From CAIWHR01 sp039931775 (lineage in GTDB: Bacteria; Pseudomonadota; Gammaproteobacteria; Burkholderiales; Casimicrobiaceae), in NCBI GenBank assembly GCA_039931775.1, contig JBDTRG010000183.1, positions 1 to 64,000 of the forward strand: a DNA stretch of 64,000 bases, written 5' to 3'. Every line of letters starts with the position of its first letter. The first letter of the stretch is position 1. Below are positions 26,215 through 34,851 of the stretch, piece by piece. The notes under the pieces were generated by a model. The model made no database searches. It saw only the letters and a program-made list of their open reading frames with translations, and was not told the DNA's origin. The position numbers were made by a program, and so were the translations under genes.

Positions 26215-27333
26215 CTAGCCCGGAGCGGCGCCCTGCGTCGCGGTGTACAACGCGTAGATCGACTGGCTGGCGGCCATGAACAGGCGGTTGCGCTTGGGGC
26301 CGCCGAAGCAGACGTTGGCGCAGGCCTCGGGCAGCCGGATGCGCCCGATGAGCTTTCCCTGCGGCGTCCAAACGGTCACTCCGCTGTAACCGACGTTGCG
26401 TCCACCGTTGCTCGCGCACCAGAGGTTGCCGTCGACGTCGGCGCGCACGCCATCGGGTTTGCACTTCACGCCGTCGACCTTGAAATCGGAGAAGAGCTTG
26501 CCGTTGGAAAGCGTGTTGTCCGCTCCGACGTCGAAGACGTGCATGTCGCCGTTGCCGCCGGCGTGCGTGTCTCCCGGGCCCCGGCCGGTGCTGACGACGT
26601 AGAACTTCGTGAAATCGGGCGAAAAGCAGAGTCCGTTGGGGTCCGGAATCTGATCTTCGCGCACCACCACTTGGACTTTTCCGCTCTTGTCCACGCGGTA
26701 CACGTTGGTCGGCAATTCGCGCTGGTAGGATCCGAACTCGGGTGGCTGCCCGAGCCTCGGATTGATGCGCCCCGCGCGGTTGGCGGGTCCCCCCGCCGCG
26801 TCGACCGTTCCCTCGTAGAGCTGGGCGCCATAGGGAGGATCGGTGAACCAGTAGCTTCCGTCGGGATGAGCCACGACGTCGTTCGGCGAATTGAGGCGCT
26901 TGCCCTCGAAGTGCGAGGCGATGATCGTCGTCGATCCGTCGAGCTCGTAACGCACGACGCGCCGGGCCAGGTGCTCGCACGAGACCTGCCTGCCCTCGTA
27001 GTCGAACGTGTTGCCGTTGCTGTTGTTCGTCGGCATCCGGAACACGCTGACGTGTCCGTCGTCCTCGATCCAGCGGAGCTGCCGGTTGTTCGGAATGTCG
27101 CTCCACAGCAGATAACGGCCCGCCGAATTCCATGCGGGACCTTCCACCCAGAGGGCGCCGGTCCACAGGCGCCGGATCGGGCTGTTGTTCTGGCGCAGAC
27201 TGTCGAACGCGGGGTCGATCGTCAGGACGTCTGGATCGGGGTACGTCACCGGTGGACCCCCCGGACCGAAGTCGCGCGGCGGCTGCGTGATCGTGCTCGG
27301 CGGTGCGACGGGTCCGTTCGATGTTGTTTGCAT
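26215..27333 (-). CDS. SMP-30/gluconolactonase-family protein
   Basis: A 372-aa protein from the ATG at 27333; the open frame continues upstream but overlaps the divergent gene region. Beta-propeller features are WVEGPAWNSAGRYLLWSDIPNNR (the metal-binding Glu), LNSPNDVVAHPDGSYWFTDPPYG (Asn and Asp ligands), PNGLCFSPD and KPDGVRADVDGNLW (Asp ligand). These match Ca-dependent lactonases acting on sugar lactones. No signal peptide is evident, so it is probably cytoplasmic. It is divergent from the dehydroquinase-like gene. Confidence 0.85.
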   Translation of the reverse strand: MQTTSNGPVAPPSTITQPPRDFGPGGPPVTYPDPDVLTIDPAFDSLRQNNSPIRRLWTGALWVEGPAWNSAGRYLLWSDIPNNRQLRWIEDDGHVSVFRMPTNNSNGNTFDYEGRQVSCEHLARRVVRYELDGSTTIIASHFEGKRLNSPNDVVAHPDGSYWFTDPPYGAQLYEGTVDAAGGPANRAGRINPRLGQPPEFGSYQRELPTNVYRVDKSGKVQVVVREDQIPDPNGLCFSPDFTKFYVVSTGRGPGDTHAGGNGDMHVFDVGADNTLSNGKLFSDFKVDGVKCKPDGVRADVDGNLWCASNGGRNVGYSGVTVWTPQGKLIGRIRLPEACANVCFGGPKRNRLFMAASQSIYALYTATQGAAPG

Positions 27334-27487
27334 GTTGACCTGCCCTCGATGCGTGTTATGGCTACGACCGACCCAAGGGCCGGTCCCCGAAAAGCATGGG
27401 TACTGGATTGACATCCCGGTTTGGTATGTAATTCCGGTATTGTCCGCCGAACTTCGCCGGCGCACGCGTCCGACCGAGAGCGACCCT

Positions 27488-27931
27488 ATGCATATCGTTG
27501 TCCTGCATGGACCCAACCTGAACCTGTTCGGTCGGCGTGAGCCGCACATCTACGGCACGACCACGCTCGCGGAAATCAATGAAAAGCTGCGAATACTGGC
27601 CGCGAAGCTCGACGTGGAAATCGACATCTTCCAGTCGAACCACGAGGGCGCGCTGATTGACAAGTTGCACGAGTGCATCGACCGGGCCGACGGCGCGCTG
27701 ATCAATCCCGCCGGGCTCACGCAACACGGCGTCCCGTTGCACGACGCGATCAAGGCGATGCCGTTTCCCGTTGTCGAAGTACACATGTCCAACATCGCCG
27801 CACGCGAAGCCTGGCGCGCCCACTCGATAATCTCCCCTGCCGTCAGGGGCACCGTGCAAGGTCTCGGCTGGCGATCCTACACCGCCGCATTCGACTCGCT
27901 GGTCGGCATCGTTCGCGACGGCGCCAAGTAA
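27488..27931 (+). CDS. Type II 3-dehydroquinate dehydratase-like protein, divergent
   Basis: A 147-aa protein with the AroQ fold: VVLHGPNLNLFGRREPHIYG (catalytic Tyr), FQSNHEGALIDKLHE, and EVHMSNIAAREAWR (catalytic His). The usual INPGAxTHTSVAL segment reads INPAGLTQHGVPLHDA: the His equivalent to His81 of the Mycobacterium enzyme is Gln, and the Thr-Ser that contact the carboxylate are His-Gly. It may therefore not be the housekeeping shikimate enzyme but a paralogue with another substrate. It shares a 154-base divergent promoter region with the lactonase gene, which suggests a small catabolic unit. Confidence 0.85.
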   Translation: MHIVVLHGPNLNLFGRREPHIYGTTTLAEINEKLRILAAKLDVEIDIFQSNHEGALIDKLHECIDRADGALINPAGLTQHGVPLHDAIKAMPFPVVEVHMSNIAAREAWRAHSIISPAVRGTVQGLGWRSYTAAFDSLVGIVRDGAK

Positions 27932-27944
27932 GGAATTCACGAAA

Positions 27945-27963
27945 GTCGCCCGCTCGAGGCGAC
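27945..27963. terminator. Weak hairpin between convergent genes
   Basis: GTCGCC (27945-27950) pairs with GGCGAC (27958-27963) around 7 bases, just after the dehydroquinase-like gene. There is no T-tract. Confidence 0.25.
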
Positions 27964-28026
27964 CCCATGCCCGCCCATGCCGGCAATGGCTCGGTCAGGT
28001 CGATCGGCAAACCCGATCGGACGCCG

Positions 28027-28800
28027 TCAGCCTTTCGGTCCGACCATCGCGAACATCGCGCCCTGCGGATCGAGGCACTGCGCGATCCAGACTTCGCCGG
28101 GCACCTGGTGCGGACCGTTCAGCACCTTGCCCCCTGCCTTGGTAACGCGCGCCACGGCCGCGTCGATGTTCTCGACGTTGAAATAGTAGAGCCAGCACGG
28201 CGCGGGCATCTCGGGCATTCGGGTCATCATGCCGCCGACGGTCGGGCCGCCCGTCGCGAACATCTGGTAGATGCCCGCCCGCTTCATGTCCATCGTTTCG
28301 GTCTTGGTCCACCCGAACAGGCCGGCGTAAAACGCGAACGCGGCTTCGCGTTCGCCTGCGTGCAATTCGTGCCAGCCGATGTGGCCCGGAGTCCCCTGGG
28401 CCGCCGCCGCGGGTTCCTCGCCACCCATTCCCTTGAACAGGATGAACGCCGCGCCTTGGGGATCGGCGACGACGGCGAAGCGGCCGATGCCGGGAATGTC
28501 CGCGGGCGCGCGGTGGATCGCGCCGCCGGCCGCCTTGACCCGTGCCGCATAGCCGTCGACATCGCTGACACCGACGTAGCCCATCCACCCCGGACGCGCG
28601 CCCATCGCCTTCGCGTCGGCAGGGATCGGCATCAGGCCGCCGACCCTCGTCGACCCGACGGACAGGATCGAGTACGACCCGTCGGGCATCCCGGCGTCCT
28701 TGATGTCCCAGCCGATCACGCCGCGATAGAAGGCTTCGGCGGCCTTGGTGTCGGTGGTCATCACGTCGTACCAGACGAATTTTGCTTGATTCGCGGGCAT
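28027..28800 (-). CDS. VOC-family protein with two glyoxalase-like domains
   Basis: A 257-aa protein with GAGAGGAG before the ATG. It has two vicinal-oxygen-chelate modules: about 6-125 (KFVWYDVMTTDTKAAEAFYRGVIGW to DPQGAAFILFKG) and about 137-255 (GHIGWHELHAGEREAAFAFYAGLFGW to DPQGAMFAMV). The pattern WxxL/D...AxxFYxxLFGW is typical of the paired VOC proteins often encoded beside ArsR-SRPBCC genes. Substrate unknown. It is the third gene of that operon. Confidence 0.85.
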   Translation of the reverse strand: MPANQAKFVWYDVMTTDTKAAEAFYRGVIGWDIKDAGMPDGSYSILSVGSTRVGGLMPIPADAKAMGARPGWMGYVGVSDVDGYAARVKAAGGAIHRAPADIPGIGRFAVVADPQGAAFILFKGMGGEEPAAAAQGTPGHIGWHELHAGEREAAFAFYAGLFGWTKTETMDMKRAGIYQMFATGGPTVGGMMTRMPEMPAPCWLYYFNVENIDAAVARVTKAGGKVLNGPHQVPGEVWIAQCLDPQGAMFAMVGPKG

Positions 28801-28856
28801 ATGCGTCTACTCCTCTCGTTCGGACGAACTTGTTAGCAATCTGATATTACGGGCGA

Positions 28857-29297
28857 TCACTCCAGCAGGCGCTCGAGCCGGTCGATGCAGACGATCCAGC
28901 CCTGATTATGGTGATCACGCGCGGCATCATCGAAGAATCGTTCATGCACCAGCGTGAGTTCGGTGCCGGTGCCGGCGGCGCGCAGTTCCATCGTCACGAG
29001 CGACTCGCGCTCAGGCGTGCTCTTCCACGCCCAGGTGTACACCAGTTTACGGTTCGCAACGACCTCGCGGTAGACGCCGCTGACGTCGTGCTCCTCGCCG
29101 TCGGGGGCCTCCATCACGATCCGATAGCGGCCGCCGACCCGGACGTCGATCTCGACCACCCGAGTGCTGAAGGCGTCACCTGGCCCCATCCATCGCGTCA
29201 GCGCTTCCGGGTTCGTGCACGCGCGCCAGACTTTGGCGGGCTCGACGTTGAACTTGCGGACGATCTTGAGCGAGGGTCTTTCCTTCGTTTCTGCCAT
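28857..29297 (-). CDS. SRPBCC-domain protein (AHSA1-like)
   Basis: A 146-aa START/Bet v1-like protein with AGGAGGA before the ATG. Features: RKFNVEPAKVWRACTNPEALTRWMGPG at the N-terminus, VGGRYRIVMEAPDG in the middle, and ELTLVHERFFDDAARDHHNQGWIVCIDRLERLL at the end, as in the AHSA1 (PF08327) family. These proteins bind hydrophobic ligands and are regularly paired with ArsR regulators. It overlaps the end of the ArsR gene by 100 bases in another frame. Confidence 0.85.
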   Translation of the reverse strand: MAETKERPSLKIVRKFNVEPAKVWRACTNPEALTRWMGPGDAFSTRVVEIDVRVGGRYRIVMEAPDGEEHDVSGVYREVVANRKLVYTWAWKSTPERESLVTMELRAAGTGTELTLVHERFFDDAARDHHNQGWIVCIDRLERLLE

Positions 29298-29635
29298 TGC
29301 CGTGTCTCCTCCTGGTGGTAAAGATAACGCGCGAGCGCGTCGAGCCTGTCGCTCCAGAATGCTTCGTACTTGGTCAGCCAGTCGACCGCGTCGCGCATCG
29401 GTTCCGCCGTCAGCGTGCAGGTGACGACCCTGCCCGTCTTGCTGCGTTGCAGGAGGCCGGCCTCTTCCAGCGCGCGCAGGTGCTTCATGAAGCCGGGCAA
29501 CGACATGTCCGACTGCGCGGCGAGCTGACCTACCGGCCGGCTTCCCGACTGCAATGCGACGAGCACTGCGCGCCGCGTCGGATCGGCGAGGGCGGCGAAC
29601 GTCGCGTCGAGCCTTTCATCTATATACTTAACCAT
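29198..29635 (-). CDS. ArsR-family winged-helix regulator
   Basis: A 145-aa repressor from the ATG at 29635. Winged helix: ATFAALADPTRRAVLVALQSG, then VGQLAAQSDMSLPGFMKHLRALEEAGLL and RSKTGRVVTCTLT, and the WLTKYEAFWSDRLDAL helix common to SdpR-type members. There are no metal-binding cysteines, so it probably does not sense metals. The C-terminal tail of about 35 residues, rich in Arg and Ser, comes from reading 100 bases into the SRPBCC gene and is unusual. A palindrome covers the start codon (29624-29647), so autorepression is likely. Confidence 0.85.
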   Translation of the reverse strand: MVKYIDERLDATFAALADPTRRAVLVALQSGSRPVGQLAAQSDMSLPGFMKHLRALEEAGLLQRSKTGRVVTCTLTAEPMRDAVDWLTKYEAFWSDRLDALARYLYHQEETRQWQKRRKDPRSRSSASSTSSPPKSGARARTRKR

Positions 29636-29647
29636 TAGGTTTAGTAT
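29624..29647. promoter_or_regulatory. Palindromic ArsR-type operator over the start codon
   Basis: ATACTTAACC (29624-29633) and GGTTTAGTAT (29638-29647) form an inverted repeat with one mismatch in ten, separated by ATTA. The AT-rich site stands out from the GC-rich surroundings and includes part of the ArsR start codon (29633-29635). Such AACC-N4-GGTT palindromes are typical of ArsR regulators that control SRPBCC genes. Confidence 0.6.
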
Positions 29648-29789
29648 TAACCGGCGGCGCGACGATGTCAAGAGGCAGCGAGTGAACTGTTTTCTCCGAC
29701 TCGCATCGCTTGACCCTGCCGGCGTGACGGCGTAGCGTCAATGCCAATAATCCGGACGTCCAACTGGCCTGCCGCTATCTGGAGGACCA

Positions 29790-30788
29790 ATGCATCCGAC
29801 TCGCTCGACCGGGGCAGCCGCCTTGGTTGCCTTCGCAACGCTTCTCCTGTTCTCGGCGGTGCCCATCGATTGCTTCGCGCAGGCACGCGAAGGGACGCTG
29901 CACATAGGCATTCTCTCGTCCGGCAGCCGCGAGATACGCGCGCCCCTCGACCAGGCGCTGGTAAACGGATTGCGCGACCGCGGTTATGTCGAGGGCAAGA
30001 ACCTGATCATCGAACGCCGCTATGGCGTGAGCAAGATCAAGGAAAGCGCCGATGAACTTGCGGGCATGAAGCTCGACGCCATTCTCACGACCTGCAGCCC
30101 TTCCACCCGGACCATGAAGGAGGCGACCTCGTCCACGCCTATCGTCATGGCGGCGGTCTCCGATCCGGTGCAGCAGGGGCTGATCGCGAGCCTCGCCAAA
30201 CCCGGCAAGAACATCACGGGAACATCGAGCCAGGCCGAGGACCTGCTGGCAAAACGGCTCGAGCAGGTCGCGTCGGTCCTGCCCAAGGCGACCACGATTG
30301 CGGTACTCGCGAACGCGCGGAACCCGGTGCACGCGCTCGGATGGCGAAAACTCGAGAGTGCGGCGGAGCAAATGAGGATAAAGCTTGTCAAGATTGAAAT
30401 CGGAAGCGCCGCCGACCTTACGGCCGCGTTCGACACCGCCATGCGCGCGCAGGCCGGGGCCCTGTTCGTTCTGCCTGACGATCCTTTGATGATGAACCTG
30501 CGCTCCCAAATGGTGGAGCTCGCCGCCAGGAACCGATTGCCGGACTTCCATTGGGCGAGGGAATTTGTGGAGTCGGGCGGGCTGATGAGCTACGGTGAAA
30601 ATCTTCGCAGCAGCTATGCGAACGCGGCCGCGTACATGGACAAGGTCAAGAAGGGCGCGGATCCCGCAACACTGCCTGTAGAACAGCCGACGCGCTTCGA
30701 ACTGGTGATCAACATGCAGGCGGCAGCGGAACGGGGAATCACGATTCCGCAATCGATGGTCTTGCGCGCGGACGACTTGATTAAATAG
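29790..30788 (+). CDS. Orphan ABC transporter substrate-binding protein (PF04392 type)
   Basis: A 332-aa exported receptor with a signal peptide ending CFAQA. Family features: HIGILSSGS, FxxGLRDRGYVEGKNLIIERRYG, MKLDAILTTCSPSTRTMKEATSSTPIVM, LPVEQPTRFELVINMQAA and the closing IPQSMVLRADDLI. These receptors are greatly expanded in betaproteobacteria and usually lack adjacent permease genes, as here. Ligands are mostly unknown; relatives bind amino acids. Confidence 0.9.
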   Translation: MHPTRSTGAAALVAFATLLLFSAVPIDCFAQAREGTLHIGILSSGSREIRAPLDQALVNGLRDRGYVEGKNLIIERRYGVSKIKESADELAGMKLDAILTTCSPSTRTMKEATSSTPIVMAAVSDPVQQGLIASLAKPGKNITGTSSQAEDLLAKRLEQVASVLPKATTIAVLANARNPVHALGWRKLESAAEQMRIKLVKIEIGSAADLTAAFDTAMRAQAGALFVLPDDPLMMNLRSQMVELAARNRLPDFHWAREFVESGGLMSYGENLRSSYANAAAYMDKVKKGADPATLPVEQPTRFELVINMQAAAERGITIPQSMVLRADDLIK

Positions 30789-30879
30789 ACCGTCGGGCGG
30801 CGCCCATCATCGCCACCACGGGCTTTTCGGGCGCAACGGCGCCGCGGATCGAACCCCCTTCGCAACCCACGGAGAAGAC

Positions 30880-31857
30880 ATGTTGTTTCTGCATCGTTGC
30901 AGCCTGCCCCTGCTGGCGCTTGCGCTGGTCGTGTATGGCATCGGAGCGTCTGCGCAGGATTACCCGAACAGGCCGGTGCGCCTGATCGTCGCCGACTCCG
31001 CCGGCGGCGCGCCGGATCAGCTCGGACGCCTGCTCGCGGAAAAACTCTCCGAGGGCCTGGGCCAGCCGGTCGTCGTCGACAATCGCCCGGGCGCCGGCGG
31101 CGTGGTTGGCGCCGACATCGCCGCAAAATCGCCCGCCGACGGTTATACGCTGCTGCTCACCACGACGGCGGTCTACGCGATCCTGCCTAATCTCAGGAAG
31201 GACCTGCCCTACGATCCGGTCAAGAGCTTCGCCCCGATTTCGCGCATCGCGACCACGTCCAATGTGCTGGTCGTCAATAACGCGGTGCCGGCAAACTCGA
31301 TCGCCGAGTTGGTGAAGCTGGCGAAGGAAAAGCCCGGCGTGCTGAACTATGCATCTGCCGGCGTCGGGACCCCCGCGCATCTTGCCGGCGAAATGCTAAA
31401 CCTGCGCGCCGACATCAAGGTGACGCACGTCCCGTACAAGGGCGCGGCGCCGGCGCTGCTCGACGTCATCGCCGGCAACGCGCAGTACATCATCACGTCG
31501 CCGATCGCCGCCGGCGCGCATATCAATTCAGGCCGCGTTCGCGCGCTTGCGACGACCGGCGCCGAGCGCAATTCCACCCTGCCCGACCTGCCGACGATCG
31601 GCAGCACCGTGCCCGGTTACGAGATTTCGCAGACTTGGGGCATCGTGGTGCCGGCGGCCACGCCACCGGAAACCGTCAAGCGCCTGAGCGATGCGATCGT
31701 CAAGGTCATGAGCCTGCCGGACGTGAAGGAGAAGGTGCAGAAGACCGGTGCCGTCCCCGTCGGAGACCGGCCTACCGATTTCGAGGCGTTCATGGCCAAC
31801 GAGCGCCAGCGCCTGGGTGAGGTCATCACCCGATCGGGCATCGTGCTGACCGAGTAA
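30880..31857 (+). CDS. Bug-family (TctC-type) solute receptor
   Basis: A 325-aa exported receptor with signal peptide ending ASAQDYP. Bug signatures: YPNRPVRLIVADSAGGAPDQLGRLL, PVVVDNRPGAGGVVGADIAAKSPADGYTLL, HVPYKGAAPALLDVIAG and PDLPTIGST. It is an orphan receptor of the tripartite tricarboxylate transporter class, with no tctA or tctB in the window. It probably binds a carboxylate. It shares orientation with the preceding ABC receptor gene but is separated by 91 bases. Confidence 0.92.
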   Translation: MLFLHRCSLPLLALALVVYGIGASAQDYPNRPVRLIVADSAGGAPDQLGRLLAEKLSEGLGQPVVVDNRPGAGGVVGADIAAKSPADGYTLLLTTTAVYAILPNLRKDLPYDPVKSFAPISRIATTSNVLVVNNAVPANSIAELVKLAKEKPGVLNYASAGVGTPAHLAGEMLNLRADIKVTHVPYKGAAPALLDVIAGNAQYIITSPIAAGAHINSGRVRALATTGAERNSTLPDLPTIGSTVPGYEISQTWGIVVPAATPPETVKRLSDAIVKVMSLPDVKEKVQKTGAVPVGDRPTDFEAFMANERQRLGEVITRSGIVLTE

Positions 31858-31882
31858 GGTCGGGTCCGGTCGTCGAAGGGCG

Positions 31883-32806
31883 CTAGTGTCGCTTTCCCAA
31901 TCGCCGCGCGATCTCGGCGCGCAGCCGCAGCCCGTAGACGTTGACGACAAGGCCGGCGAACACCAGCGCGGCGCCCAGCATCTGTACGGGCGAGAGCAAT
32001 TCGCCGAGGAACAGCGCGCCGCTCGCAAGACCGGAGATCGGAATCAGCAGCGCGAATGGCGAGATGAGCGCGGTCGGGTAGCGGTGCAGCAGTGCGTTCC
32101 ATGAGCCGAATCCGAAAAGTGTGGCGCCGTAGGACATGACCAGCACGCAACCCCACGCGATGAGGCTCATCGACGCGATGACGTTCGGCGTGGCCGATCC
32201 GGCCTCGAACGCGAAGCCCAGTGCGAGTAGCGGCAACGGCGGCACGAGGCTCGACCAGACGGTGAGCGCAAACATGTCGGCGCCGTGCGTGCCGGCGGCG
32301 CGCTTCGCGATGATGTTGCCGGCCGCCCACGCGAACGCCGCGGCGATGACGAGCGCGAATCCGATCGCGGTTCCCGTGAGGCCGCTCGCCACTTTGAACG
32401 AGGCGAGCACGATCATGCCGGCAACGGCGATCGCCGCGCCGACGAGATTGTGGCGGTGCAGGCGATCGCCAGAGAACGCAACGGCCAGGCCGATCGTGAA
32501 GAACACCTGCATCTGGATCACCAGCGACGAGAGGCCGGCCGGCATTCCCAATTTGATGCCGAGGAACAGCAGGCCGAACTGGCAGACGCCGATCGCGAAG
32601 CCGTAGGCGACGACGTCGCGCCACGGCATCGACGGCGGGCGCACGAAGAACACCATCGGCACTGCCGCGAGCAGAAAACGCATCGCCGCGAGCGTGAACG
32701 GTGGCACCTCATTGAGCGCGATCTTGATCGGGACGAAGGTGTAGCCCCAGACGGCGACGACGGCCAAGGTCAACGCGAGGTCGCGTGGGGAAAGGTGGGT
32801 TTTCAA
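31883..32806 (-). CDS. EamA/DMT-family transporter
   Basis: A 10-helix drug/metabolite transporter with two EamA repeats: LALTLAVVAVWGYTFVPIKIAL at the start, and IAWGCVLVMSYGATLFGFGSWNALL plus ISPFALLIPISGLASGALFLGE in the second half. I place the start at the TTG at 32806, giving 307 aa, the usual family length. The frame is open to an ATG at 32959, but those 51 extra residues are polar, Arg/Pro-rich and unlike the family. Export substrate unknown. Confidence 0.85.
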   Translation of the reverse strand: MKTHLSPRDLALTLAVVAVWGYTFVPIKIALNEVPPFTLAAMRFLLAAVPMVFFVRPPSMPWRDVVAYGFAIGVCQFGLLFLGIKLGMPAGLSSLVIQMQVFFTIGLAVAFSGDRLHRHNLVGAAIAVAGMIVLASFKVASGLTGTAIGFALVIAAAFAWAAGNIIAKRAAGTHGADMFALTVWSSLVPPLPLLALGFAFEAGSATPNVIASMSLIAWGCVLVMSYGATLFGFGSWNALLHRYPTALISPFALLIPISGLASGALFLGELLSPVQMLGAALVFAGLVVNVYGLRLRAEIARRLGKRH

Positions 32807-33001
32807 CGGCGGAAACGCGAACTTCGCCGGCGCGATGGGTGCCGGACGGATAAGGCGAGATGATACGCGAGGCGATCGGCGTGTCCGTTGCGCTCCGGCC
32901 GTCCGCGCATCGCAGAGCGCGCGCAGGTCGACGGGCGTTTCTTGACCCTCCCTCCGCAACGCGGTAGCGTCGCTTCGTCCACTTCGGAACTTCGCGTCAG
33001 G

Positions 33002-34000
33002 ATGACCAGGATGCGGCGGCGAACTTTAATCGCGCTCGGCCTCGGAATCGGGTTTTGCCCGCCGGCATTGCCGCGCAAGGCGTCGGCACAATCGACCAAG
33101 ATTTATCGAATCGGATTTCTGGAAGCGGGCTCCGCGTCCGCCAACCCTCACTTCCTCGACGCCTTTCGGGGAGGATTGCGCGAACGGGGCTACGTCGAAG
33201 GCACGAACGTCGTCATCGACGCTCGATGGGCGGAGGGCCGAGCCGATCGCTTCCCCGAATTCCTTGCCGAACTCGTCAAACTCCGGTCCGATGTGATCGT
33301 CGTTGCGTCGAGCGTCGGGGCCCAGGCCGCCAGGAAGGTCGTGAAGTCGACCCCCGTAGTCTTCGTCGGCGTGTCGGACCCCGTCGGCCTCGGCGTCGTT
33401 GCGAATCTCTCTCGGCCCGGCGGCAACCTCACCGGACTTTCGCGCGTGTTCGGCGAAGGACTTCTTGGCAAAGCGCTGCAACTGCTGAAGGAGATCGTGC
33501 CGCGAGCGTCCCGCGTGGCGATCCTTTGGAACCCGGCCGGCGCCGTCGAGACTCGCGTCCGCGAGGCCGAGGCAGCCATGCGCACGCTCGACATGACGCC
33601 GCTGCCGATCGAAATGCGCGACCTGCGCGGCCTCGACGGGAATTTCTCGCAGATGCGCAAGACCCGCGTCGACGCGCTGCTCGTCGTCACGGATCCGCTG
33701 ACGCTGCGCTATCGCCAAGCGATCGTGAATCTCGCGGCGGCGAACCGGATACCGGCGGTCTACGAGTTCGCGGAATTCGCGCGCGCAGGCGGTCTCATCG
33801 CGTACTCGACGAGTGTGCCCGCACTTTTCGAGCGGGCCGCCGGTTACGTCGACAAGATCCTCAAAGGCGCCGATCCCGGAACCTTGCCCATCGAGCAGCC
33901 GACGAAGTTCGACCTGGTGATCAATCTCAAGACGGCAAAAGCGATGGGCCTGACGGTACCGCAGTCACTGCTGCTTCGCGCCGACGAGGTGATTCAATGA
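33002..34000 (+). CDS. Orphan ABC transporter substrate-binding protein (PF04392 type)
   Basis: A 332-aa exported receptor from the ATG at 33002; an ATG 9 bases later is equally possible. It has a Tat-like or strongly basic N-terminus (MRRRTLIALGLGIG) and a signal peptide ending ASAQS. Features: YRIGFLEAGS, LRERGYVEGTNVVIDARWAEG, VGVSDPVGLGVVANLSRPGGNLTGLS and LPIEQPTKFDLVINLKTAKAMG. It is a second member of the family in this window, clearly divergent from the one at 29790. No cognate permease is present. Confidence 0.9.
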   Translation: MTRMRRRTLIALGLGIGFCPPALPRKASAQSTKIYRIGFLEAGSASANPHFLDAFRGGLRERGYVEGTNVVIDARWAEGRADRFPEFLAELVKLRSDVIVVASSVGAQAARKVVKSTPVVFVGVSDPVGLGVVANLSRPGGNLTGLSRVFGEGLLGKALQLLKEIVPRASRVAILWNPAGAVETRVREAEAAMRTLDMTPLPIEMRDLRGLDGNFSQMRKTRVDALLVVTDPLTLRYRQAIVNLAAANRIPAVYEFAEFARAGGLIAYSTSVPALFERAAGYVDKILKGADPGTLPIEQPTKFDLVINLKTAKAMGLTVPQSLLLRADEVIQ

Positions 34001-34038
34001 AGCGTCGGGCGTGATCGCGGCGCGAGGATAGCATCGCT

Positions 34039-34851
34039 GTGCGACGATACTTCGCCGCTGTCAGAACCCCCATGCGACGCTTCCTTCCACGGGGGAACGC
34101 GACACGGCGCAGTCGAAGGGCGCCAGGAACGCGCTTCGCGCTCGTTTTTTCCGCGCTACTCTCCGCGTGCACCACGAATCCGGCATTTCCACCCGCCGCA
34201 CCGGCCACGGGCAAGCGCCCGCCTCCGGCAGACCGCGACTTCAGGCTCTCGGACGTAGCGAAATCGGACATCGATCTCGCCGCGGAAGTGAACGCGCGCG
34301 AGAGCCTGGGGTCGGCACGCCTGCTGATGGAGAAGCTCTACCGGCGCAATCCGCGCGAGTTGCGCAAGGGTGGCCACGCGAGCGTCGAGGCGGCGCTCGA
34401 CCGTGCGTTCGATCCGCGCAGCGGGTTCCGGTTCGCCGAGCTGGGCTTCGTGCGCGGCACCGACGCGATCGTCTACTCGCTGCGGCCCGACTATTCCGGA
34501 GACCGCGTGTTCGCGTTCGGGGTGGGGCTCGCCAGCATGATCTTCCTCTCCTACAACGGGAAGACCACGTTCTACCTCACCGACTCGCTCGATCCGCAGA
34601 AGCTCTACGATTCGGCGCGCAACGTCGAGATCGCGGCGTGGAAGCTCGCGAATGCACGCGATGCGCGCGGCGATCCTCTGATCCTCTCGAACGAGATCGC
34701 GGCGGACGTGCGCAATCTGTCCTTCGAGCGCGAGTTCGGCAAGATGATCGCGTACCAGGACGTGATGGCCGAGATCGCCGCGCAGCGGACAAATCGGACG
34801 ATCCGCCGCATCGTGCAGTCGATCGCGACGGCCGTGTTCCTGCCGATCTAG
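34039..34851 (+). CDS. Conserved lipoprotein, function unknown
   Basis: A 270-aa protein with a lipobox ending LLSAC at Cys44, after a basic N-terminus (an ATG at 34072 would give a more usual signal length). The mature part contains SDIDLAAEVNARESLGSARLLMEKLYRRNPRE, SMIFLSYNGKTTFYLTDSLDPQKLYDSARNVEIA and LSFEREFGKMIAYQDVMAEIAAQRTNRTIRR, a pattern I associate with an uncharacterised betaproteobacterial lipoprotein family. It would be anchored in the outer or inner membrane facing the periplasm. Its stop overlaps the end of the phosphatase pseudogene on the other strand. Confidence 0.8.
   Translation: MRRYFAAVRTPMRRFLPRGNATRRSRRAPGTRFALVFSALLSACTTNPAFPPAAPATGKRPPPADRDFRLSDVAKSDIDLAAEVNARESLGSARLLMEKLYRRNPRELRKGGHASVEAALDRAFDPRSGFRFAELGFVRGTDAIVYSLRPDYSGDRVFAFGVGLASMIFLSYNGKTTFYLTDSLDPQKLYDSARNVEIAAWKLANARDARGDPLILSNEIAADVRNLSFEREFGKMIAYQDVMAEIAAQRTNRTIRRIVQSIATAVFLPI

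Noticed and set aside
27408..27443. TTGACA at 27408 followed by TATGTA/TATTGT as a promoter for the dehydroquinase-like gene
   Set aside because: The spacing to each -10 candidate (11 or 24 bases) is wrong, so I do not call a promoter.
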